64,000 bases of DNA from Mastigias papua (lineage: Eukaryota; Cnidaria; Scyphozoa; Rhizostomeae; Mastigiidae). The translations under genes were made by a program, and so were the position numbers. Shown piece after piece: positions 57,367-64,000 of the stretch. How positions within the stretch are numbered: position 1 is the stretch's first letter; each line of letters begins with the position of its first letter. The stretch is taken from the NCBI GenBank assembly GCA_964019165.1, contig OZ025267.1:17332079-17396078 (forward strand), read 5' to 3'. The notes beneath the pieces are model-generated. The model worked only from the letters and a program-made list of their open reading frames with translations, was not told the origin of the DNA and did no database searches.

Positions 57367-60300
57367 ATGAATCTACGTTCTAAATCATACCGCATCGCCC
57401 GTCGCGCGGGTCAACAAGGGGCGCGTCCCTCAGGGCTAGAGCAGCCTGAGGTCGAACAGTTGGCTACTGAGTCTAAATCTTCCATTACGCAAAGTTTTCA
57501 TGGTCACCAGGACGGGAGGATTCCTAACCCTGGCCCTGGAAACTCAACATTGAATCAAACTCAAAAGAAAAAACGAAATAAATGGACAAGGGAAGAATAT
57601 AAAGATGTAATGTACTGTTTTTATTTTACTTTGGAAAACCCGACAACGAACAACACTGACGGAACTTTCAACAAATGGCGCGAACGTAACAGTAACAACG
57701 AGAAATTGACCTATTTAGATGCAAATAAGCTAGCGAATGTAAGAAGGTACATAGTGCGTGAAAAGAAGTTAACTGATACTGAAATTGCTCAAATTAAAGA
57801 ACAGGTTAGAGTCGATATGAGTCACAACCTAATTGAAGAAATTGTCCGGGAAAGAAATGAAGATCCTGAAGATGTAGAGTCTTCTGAAATTCATGCTGTA
57901 GTGAATGTTGAACCAAATGATAATGGTAATGAAGAGGAAATTGTTGTTGAACCTGTAATAACTGAAGAAGTCTTAGCAATGAAAACAGATATACTTGAGG
58001 AGCTATCGAAAGTACAACACACTAACATAGCAGAGAGAGAACCCTTGTTGAAAATCAGAAGCAAACACAAATTTAAGGGTTCTTTTGATTTAGCAAATAC
58101 AGCATTAGAACTCCTATGCAACGAGCTTAATCCTGATTTGACATGTCTAAACGAGTTAATATGTACAACAGGAAAAGTTCTTCAAGAGAAATGTGGCATT
58201 ACTATAAAGAGAAGGAGCAAAGGCTCCCGTGGCATCAATAAATCTAAATGGCAACTAAAACTAGAAAAGGAAATAGAATTATTTAGGAAAGAACTTTCTT
58301 TACTTGATGAGATTCAAAAGGACAAAATACTGCGTTCTGGTAAAGCAAAGAAAGTAGTAAGGAAATATAAGATACAAAGTAAAAGTCAGATCCCATGTAT
58401 TAAGGAAGAGCTTAAACAAAAGCTCCAAGTAAAAGCACAAAGAATGCGCCGATTTGAAAAGCGTTCAAAATTCTTTCGTCAAAATAGAATCTTTGAAACC
58501 GATGCAAAAAAGTTCTATCGAGAAATAAATAAATCTACTGTCTCTATTGAAAAAGCACCATCAGAAAAAGAAATACAGGAATTCTGGAGTACAATATGGG
58601 GAAAGGAGAAAATGTATAATGAGGATGCTGCATGGTTGAAAGATATTGAAGAAAAAACTGAAGATGTTTCGCAGCAAGAGTGGGGTAACATAACTGTTCA
58701 TGAAATAAGAGAAGTTTTGACAAAGTCGCACAAATGGAAATCTCCTGGAATTGATCAACTAACAAATTTTTGGCTTGATGCTCTTTTTTCTACACATGCT
58801 CAACTGGCACTTAACTTTAATAGCATAATGACAGATCCTACTACAACACCAAAGTGGTTTTATCAAGGCACCACATATCTATTAGCAAAGTCTACAGATA
58901 CAGTCAACCCAAAAAACTATCGGCCTATAACCTGCTTATCGACCTTATACAAGCTGCTTACTTCCATACTGACAGAAAGAACCTACAGACACTTAGATCA
59001 GCAAAATATCCTTCCGACTGAACAAAAGGGATGCCGAAGAGGATCATACGGATGTAAAGATCAGCTACTAATCAACAAGATGATACTGGAGCATGCAAAT
59101 TCAAAATTTAGAAATCTAAGCACAGCTTGGATTGATTACAAAAAGGCCTTTGACAGTGTTCCTCACTCATGGATACTAAGATCACTTGAAATCTTTAAAA
59201 TCTCCCCTACGATTATATGCTTCCTAAAAGCAAGTATGGCCTTATGGGAAACTAATCTATATCTATCTCACTCCAATGGGACCCTTACTTCTAATGGTAT
59301 GCAAATAAAATGTGGTATCTTTCAAGGTGACTCATTTTCTCCCCTTTTGTTTTGTCTTGCGCTCGTTCCTCTATCCCACCTTTTGAACAACACTGGATAT
59401 GGTTATAAAATCAACAACAGAAGGATAAATCACCTCTTTTATATGGACGATCTTAAGCTATACGCAAGAGATGATCTGGAATTAGAAGGATTGTTACAAA
59501 CTGTTAAGTCTTTCAGTGATGATATAGGCATGGAGTTCGGTCTGGATAAATGTGCTAAGGCATCATTCAAGCGTGGAAAGATGATCAACTCTTCAAATAT
59601 AATGCTAAATGACAATACAATAATAAAAGAATTAGAACAGGGAGGTGCATATAAGTATCTAGGTGTAAGTGAAAGCAATGGTATACAGCACTCTAATATG
59701 AAAGAAAAAATCCGAAAAGAATGTATACGGAGAATACGATCAATTATGAAGACAGAACTGAACTCGAGAAATCGTATCACTGCTATAAACACTTTAGCAA
59801 TACCTGTAGTGACCTATAGCTTTAATATTATCAACTGGAACCTAAGAGAACTAAAGAAAATAGACACAAAAATAAGAAAGCAATTGACATGTGGCAGAAT
59901 GCATCATCCGAAGTCAGATGTTGACAGCCTTTATATGCCTAGGAGTAAAGGAGGTAGAGGCATGATACAATTGGAACTCTCATACAAGACTTCAACAGTT
60001 GGTCTCTCCCAGTATTTACGTAACTCACAGGACTGGATGCTAAAACTTGTCACCTCACACGAGAATACTAAGAAGTTACATTCAATTATAAAGGATTCTG
60101 AACAATTTTCAAGAGAACTAGGGATTGAAATGCAAACTGATGAAGAACTTATTCCTACTGCTAATGCAAAGAAAACCAAACAAGTAGCTAAACAGAAAGG
60201 CTTGAAAATGATTGAAGAAAGATGGCACGAGAAACCCCTTCATGGACAGTTTGTTATTCGATGCAAAGGTGTTGATGTTGATCAAATGGCAACCCATCAG

Positions 60301-60726
60301 TGGTTGAGAAGCTCTGGACTAAAATGGGAAACTGAAGGGTTTATTCTTGCCGCACAAGATCAAAGTTTGGCTACTCGAAATTATCAAGCAAATATCCTAC
60401 ATAACGGAGCTGACCCAAAGTGCAGATTTTGTGACGAAAAGCTCGAAACAGTTGACCACCTTGTTTCTGGTTGCTCGGTACTAGCACCAAAAGAATATAA
60501 AAGCCGTCATGACAGAGTTGGCCAGTATCTTCATTGGAGAATATGTAAATACTACTTGATCAGTACAACCGCTAACTGGTATGAGCACCATCCTGAACCA
60601 GTAACAGAAGGAAAAGATGTCTCCATTTTATGGGATTTCCCTGTTCATACTGACAGAACTATACAGGCAAATCGCCCTGATATTATAGTTAAGGACAAAA
60701 AAAGACAACATTTGTCTCTTGATTGA
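57367..60726 (+). CDS. Myb-like, RT and truncated endonuclease protein (copy D)
   Basis: 1119 residues. Start MNLRSKSYRIARRA aligns with copy B. Myb/SANT-like NKWTREEYKDVMYCFYF (about 71), SPGIDQLTNFW (about 459), RT motif A WIDYKKAFDSVPH (about 588), motif B GIFQGDSFSPLLF, catalytic YMDD (about 693), block KSDVDSLYMPRSKGGRG, CCHC CRFCDEKLETVDHLVSGC (about 1019), then RPDIIVKDKK. An A7 run at 60697-60703 throws the frame to a stop at 60724. With six A residues it would read on into LLIDMSVPSDNNV. A second 1-nt shift lies near 60830, after which TLPVVVGAFGLIRKG continues to a stop at 60982. Thus the second half of the nuclease active site is lost as written. Confidence 0.85.
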   Translation: MNLRSKSYRIARRAGQQGARPSGLEQPEVEQLATESKSSITQSFHGHQDGRIPNPGPGNSTLNQTQKKKRNKWTREEYKDVMYCFYFTLENPTTNNTDGTFNKWRERNSNNEKLTYLDANKLANVRRYIVREKKLTDTEIAQIKEQVRVDMSHNLIEEIVRERNEDPEDVESSEIHAVVNVEPNDNGNEEEIVVEPVITEEVLAMKTDILEELSKVQHTNIAEREPLLKIRSKHKFKGSFDLANTALELLCNELNPDLTCLNELICTTGKVLQEKCGITIKRRSKGSRGINKSKWQLKLEKEIELFRKELSLLDEIQKDKILRSGKAKKVVRKYKIQSKSQIPCIKEELKQKLQVKAQRMRRFEKRSKFFRQNRIFETDAKKFYREINKSTVSIEKAPSEKEIQEFWSTIWGKEKMYNEDAAWLKDIEEKTEDVSQQEWGNITVHEIREVLTKSHKWKSPGIDQLTNFWLDALFSTHAQLALNFNSIMTDPTTTPKWFYQGTTYLLAKSTDTVNPKNYRPITCLSTLYKLLTSILTERTYRHLDQQNILPTEQKGCRRGSYGCKDQLLINKMILEHANSKFRNLSTAWIDYKKAFDSVPHSWILRSLEIFKISPTIICFLKASMALWETNLYLSHSNGTLTSNGMQIKCGIFQGDSFSPLLFCLALVPLSHLLNNTGYGYKINNRRINHLFYMDDLKLYARDDLELEGLLQTVKSFSDDIGMEFGLDKCAKASFKRGKMINSSNIMLNDNTIIKELEQGGAYKYLGVSESNGIQHSNMKEKIRKECIRRIRSIMKTELNSRNRITAINTLAIPVVTYSFNIINWNLRELKKIDTKIRKQLTCGRMHHPKSDVDSLYMPRSKGGRGMIQLELSYKTSTVGLSQYLRNSQDWMLKLVTSHENTKKLHSIIKDSEQFSRELGIEMQTDEELIPTANAKKTKQVAKQKGLKMIEERWHEKPLHGQFVIRCKGVDVDQMATHQWLRSSGLKWETEGFILAAQDQSLATRNYQANILHNGADPKCRFCDEKLETVDHLVSGCSVLAPKEYKSRHDRVGQYLHWRICKYYLISTTANWYEHHPEPVTEGKDVSILWDFPVHTDRTIQANRPDIIVKDKKRQHLSLD

Positions 60727-60984
60727 TATGAGTGTACCTTCCGACAATAATGTTGCTGCAAAAGTATTTGAAAAATTGAGCAAATACAAAGATCTGGAGA
60801 TTGAAATTGAGAAAATGTGGCATCTAAAAACACACTTCCAGTAGTTGTTGGTGCATTTGGCCTCATAAGAAAGGGCACAGCTGACTTTATTGACAAAATT
60901 CCAGGGTCTCCATCGCTGTCAGAGGTGCAAAAAATAGTCCTAAATAGCACAGCTCATGTTTTGAGAAGGGCTCTTTCCATCTGA
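60727..60984 (+). pseudogene. out-of-frame C terminus of copy D
   Basis: Continuation of the endonuclease in other frames: LLIDMSVPSDNNVAAK (before about 60830), then VVVGAFGLIRKGTADFIDKI and a terminal LRRALSI-stop, matching the end of copy B (LLRRVLSI). Two single-base shifts separate it from the main ORF. Confidence 0.8.
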
Positions 60985-61204
60985 ATTACTCGCTTGTGAA
61001 AACTGTTTGTTTTTTTTTTGGTTGTTTTTTTCTTTTGTTTTGTTTGTTTGTTTGTTTGTTTTGTTTTTCTTTCCTCATCAAAGTCACTTTCTAACCAACA
61101 TGTACCCTTCACTCACCCTAGGTTGCTAGTTGTAACTCGGTGTTTGATTGTATATTAGCTTGCCAAAGACAACTCTACTATATAATAATAATAATAATAA
61201 TAAT

Positions 61205-61489
61205 TCGTCCTGGGTATGACAGTAAACTGCATCCGGTTGTGGAGTTTCGACGTGGGATAATGAGGTTACCCTTTGCTGCAACTACCTCCAGGTCACCCTT
61301 GAGCAAGGTGTAGCACCTGTTAGCTCTCCCCGAGACTTTGAAATACCGGGTTGGCATCCGGCGGGGGTTAGTCTGTCTCATGGGTAGAGGGGGCTCTTTA
61401 GTCTTGGGTGACAATCTCTCTAGTGATGGTATCACGATAAAAACACTGGTGGTCGTATACCAGAAAATACAACCTCTTATAAGTGCAAA
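61205..61489 (+). promoter_or_regulatory. conserved 5' UTR of copy E
   Basis: 285 bp, collinear with 7645-7931: TGGAGTTTCGACGTGGGATA, CTACCTCCAGGTCACCCTTG, ATACCGGGTTGGCATCCGGC, CTCTAGTGATGGTATCACGA. The copies differ at scattered positions, so comparing them could reveal compensatory changes in RNA stems. Confidence 0.65.
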
Positions 61490-64000
61490 ATGAATCAAGA
61501 ATCTTTTCAGTATAACGACGTGAATGGGACTGGAACAGATAGTGAAAGTTCCTCGTCCGGCAGATGTCCTGTGGAACAGCAGCGCAGGCTCGGTCGTCAT
61601 CCAGTTACTGCTGATAAGTCAAGGAGGCGGTGGAGCAAAGAGATAAATATGATAATAATGGAGTGTTACTTTCGATGTAAGCCAGTTGATGAGAATGGAG
61701 TACCTGTGAGAGGCTACAGACAGCGAATGTACAAAGAATGGCAAGAAAGAGGCCCGTTTACATCAACGGAACAGAGAATAGCGGATCAGGCTAGAGCTAT
61801 AAGAAAGAATGGTTGGTTAACAGATATGGAGTTGGAAGGAATAAAGAGGAAGGTGCTAAATGATGACATACAAGAGGGACAAGCAAATGTTGAAAGACAG
61901 GACTTAAATTTAACCATGTATAGTGAAGAAAGTAATGAAGTTAATAATATAGAAGAGAAACCTGCTGATGATAGTTGTCATTGGGAACAAATCAGACAAT
62001 ATCCAGAATTAAATGATGATGAGAATGGAATATTGAATAGACTACTTGAAATAATGTCAAACAAAGAATACACGGAAATAACTTCATTTAAGAAGATAGA
62101 TAGGTGGAAGCTGAATATTATTACGCAAAAAGTAAACAAAGTTTGTACTTATATTGAAACTGATAACATAACACAAACAAACAGTTTGTTGAGGGCTGCG
62201 AGTACGCTGGTTGGAGAAAGATTAGGATTAACAATTAGAGGGAGAACTTATCAACAGAAAGAGCCATGGTGGAAAAGAAGGATCGAGAGGAGTATCAAAG
62301 AACTACGCAAGCACATTAGTATACTAGATCGAGAACGAAAAGGAGAACTGAGATCGAGGATGAAGTATCTAGAATTAAACAAACAGTACAAAATTGATAA
62401 AAAAGGAATCTTGATAGTGATAGAGGAATTGAAACAACGATTGCAAACCAAGACAGCAAAAATTAAAAGGTATGAACAACGAATAAACCAGTTTAGGCAA
62501 AATCGCCTATTTAGTACAGACAAGAAGAAATTCTTTCAGGAAATTGATGGAACTAGTAGATGGGATAAGGTAGTACCGAATGCAGAAGAGAGTTTAATAT
62601 TTTGGGGGGATATTTGGAGTGATGGTGACAGACACCATAATAAAGAAGCGGAATGGTTGAAAAATTTAAAGGAAGAATACAGTAATGATGACCTTGAGCA
62701 CGAGAATGTGAGAATAACAATAGAGCAAGTAAAGAATGGGTGTCGGAAGTTTCCAAATTGGAAGGCACCTGGTCCTGATGGAGTGCAAGGGTTTTGGTTT
62801 AAAAGAGTAACATCATGTCATGAGAGGATAGCAAGACAATTGAATATACTGATTATGAACAATGATACACTACTTCTAGAATGGATGACAGTAGGTAGGA
62901 CTATTTTGTGTCAGAAAGATCCAACAAAGGGGAATGAAGTGAGCAATTTTAGACCAATATCATGCCTACCACTTATGTGGAAATTGATGACAAGTATTCT
63001 GGCAAACAATATGTATGCATATCTTGAAGAAAATAGTTTGCTTCCATCAGAGCAAAAGGGATGCAGAAGAAAATCTAGGGGTACGAAAGATCAACTGTTG
63101 ATAGATCAAATGATTTTAAGAGACTGTAAAAGGAGACACACGAATTTAGCCATGGCCTGGTTGGACTATCGAAAGGCGTACGATATGGTGCCCCATTCAT
63201 GGATTCTTGAGTGTATGGAAATGTTTGGTATTGCTGAAAATGTTAGGAAATTTGTAGCAGGTAGTATGAAGAGATGGAAAACAAAGCTTATATCATCGGG
63301 AGAGTATTTAGGGACAGTCAATATTAGAAGGGGGATTTTTCAGGGAGATAGTCTGTCCCCTCTACTTTTCGTTATTAGTATGATTCCTCTAACTTTGATA
63401 CTGAGAGGTGTTAATGCTGGATACGAATTCAAAGGGAAAAAAGCTAAAGTTATTCATTTGTTTTTTATGGACGATTTAAAGCTATTTGGTAGGACAAAAG
63501 ATCAGATTGATTCATTAGTAAAAACAGTGCATCTATTTAGTGGCGACATTGGTATGACATTGGGTGTAAACAAGTGTAGCGTAGTAGTAATGAAAAGAGG
63601 AAAATTGACTGAATGTGATGGAATTCAATTACCAAACGGAGAAGTTATAAAACAAGTTGAAAAGGCTGGATATAAATATCTGGGAGTGCTTGAGTTGGAT
63701 GGTGTTATGGAGAGTGATATGAAGGAGAAATTTCGCAAAGAGTATTTTAGAAGGTTTAAAGTAATATTCAAGTCAGGTCTAAATGATAAGAATAAATGTC
63801 TAGCTGCAAATATGTGGGCTGTATCGCTTTTGAGATACAGTGGAGGAATACTAAGGTGGACCAAAGAGGAATTGAAAAGAATGGATACAAAAACACGAAA
63901 GATCATGACTATTCATGGAGCATTACATCCCAAAAGTGATGTAGATAGGATTTATGTCCCACGTGGAAAAGGTGGCAGAGGTTTGATCAGTTGTGAGGGA
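61490..64000 (+). CDS. Myb-like and RT protein, open at window end (copy E)
   Basis: 837 codons without a stop from ATG 61490 (MNQESFQYNDVN) to the last base, so the gene is partial only because the window ends. Myb/SANT-like RRRWSKEINMIIMECYF at about 44, then GYRQRMYKEWQERGPF and the TEQRIADQARAIRKNGWLTD helix. Basic region WWKRRIERSIKELRKH (about 260), APGPDGVQGFWF (about 426), RT motif A WLDYRKAYDMVPH (about 556), motif B GIFQGDSLSPLLF, catalytic FMDD (about 658), block KSDVDRIYVPRGKGGRG at the very end. It is the intact relative of copy A and shows where copy A is frameshifted. The CCHC and nuclease parts must lie downstream. Confidence 0.9.
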   Translation, partial: MNQESFQYNDVNGTGTDSESSSSGRCPVEQQRRLGRHPVTADKSRRRWSKEINMIIMECYFRCKPVDENGVPVRGYRQRMYKEWQERGPFTSTEQRIADQARAIRKNGWLTDMELEGIKRKVLNDDIQEGQANVERQDLNLTMYSEESNEVNNIEEKPADDSCHWEQIRQYPELNDDENGILNRLLEIMSNKEYTEITSFKKIDRWKLNIITQKVNKVCTYIETDNITQTNSLLRAASTLVGERLGLTIRGRTYQQKEPWWKRRIERSIKELRKHISILDRERKGELRSRMKYLELNKQYKIDKKGILIVIEELKQRLQTKTAKIKRYEQRINQFRQNRLFSTDKKKFFQEIDGTSRWDKVVPNAEESLIFWGDIWSDGDRHHNKEAEWLKNLKEEYSNDDLEHENVRITIEQVKNGCRKFPNWKAPGPDGVQGFWFKRVTSCHERIARQLNILIMNNDTLLLEWMTVGRTILCQKDPTKGNEVSNFRPISCLPLMWKLMTSILANNMYAYLEENSLLPSEQKGCRRKSRGTKDQLLIDQMILRDCKRRHTNLAMAWLDYRKAYDMVPHSWILECMEMFGIAENVRKFVAGSMKRWKTKLISSGEYLGTVNIRRGIFQGDSLSPLLFVISMIPLTLILRGVNAGYEFKGKKAKVIHLFFMDDLKLFGRTKDQIDSLVKTVHLFSGDIGMTLGVNKCSVVVMKRGKLTECDGIQLPNGEVIKQVEKAGYKYLGVLELDGVMESDMKEKFRKEYFRRFKVIFKSGLNDKNKCLAANMWAVSLLRYSGGILRWTKEELKRMDTKTRKIMTIHGALHPKSDVDRIYVPRGKGGRGLISCEG

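Larger units (their letters stand above)
56754..61204 (+). mobile_element. RLE retrotransposon (copy D), frameshifted in the endonuclease
   Basis: Starts after the TAA tail of copy C, 5' UTR 56754-57366, coding region to 60984, 3' UTR with a TTTG-rich stretch (61010-61070), and TAA tail 61183-61204. Closest to copy B (11486-15791). Confidence 0.85.
61205..64000 (+). mobile_element. RLE retrotransposon (copy E), cut by the window end
   Basis: Joins the TAA tail of copy D and starts CGTCCTGGGTATGACAG. Same 5' UTR family and protein family as copy A. The 3' part lies beyond 64000. Confidence 0.85.

Overview
The window is AT-rich eukaryotic (metazoan) DNA, probably from an invertebrate. The evidence is: genes with GT-AG introns in-frame across exons; a Penelope-like element with a GIY-YIG endonuclease; several non-LTR retrotransposons with restriction-like endonucleases; CR1-like and RTE-like LINE relics; TA-flanked MITEs; and long AT, TAA, GATT and TGCC microsatellites. 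I cannot name the species. A cnidarian, sponge or other marine invertebrate would fit. I saw no rRNA, tRNA or CRISPR array.

Layout. 1-6969 is a large inverted repeat built around a Penelope-like element (PLE): a full copy on + at 2525-6390 and a 5'-truncated copy on - at 547-2513, with AT tracts and about 280 bp of flank also mirrored. The full copy has an ORF1 (coiled coil plus Asn/Arg-rich tail) overlapping a pol ORF in the -1 frame. At the overlap sit a T TTT TTA heptamer and a GC-rich hairpin, which looks like a programmed -1 frameshift site. 7060-17490 is a head-to-tail row of RLE-type non-LTR elements (R4/Dong-like by my reading), each separated by a TAA microsatellite: a truncated end, a frameshifted copy, an intact 1225-aa copy, and decayed fragments. 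17500-20600 is a decayed transposase-like relic.

21923-47500 holds the likely host genes. On - lies a two-exon gene (21923-23527) for a RING finger followed by an apolipoprotein-L-like glycine-rich hydrophobic domain. Also on -, four phase-compatible exons between 34104 and 44699 assemble into a second protein. It has a signal-peptide-like start, a core homologous to the first gene's ApoL-like part, a 7-residue tandem repeat encoded by a 21-bp minisatellite, and a short exon with a RHIM-like VQIG motif. LINE relics, MITEs, fold-back repeats and small dispersed repeats fill the introns and intergenic space.

47554-64000 is a second retrotransposon pile-up: a truncated CR1-like LINE ending in TAA repeats, an intact 1060-aa Hero/NeSL/R2-like element on -, then three RLE elements on +. 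These are a 1279-aa copy with two Myb-like domains, a 1119-aa copy frameshifted in its endonuclease, and a copy that is open for 837 codons and runs off the window end.

Two parts deserve most attention. One is the PLE frameshift site. The other is the pair of ApoL-like genes, where pore-like domains are joined to a RING in one case and to a candidate amyloid signalling motif in the other. All functional statements about them are inference from sequence.
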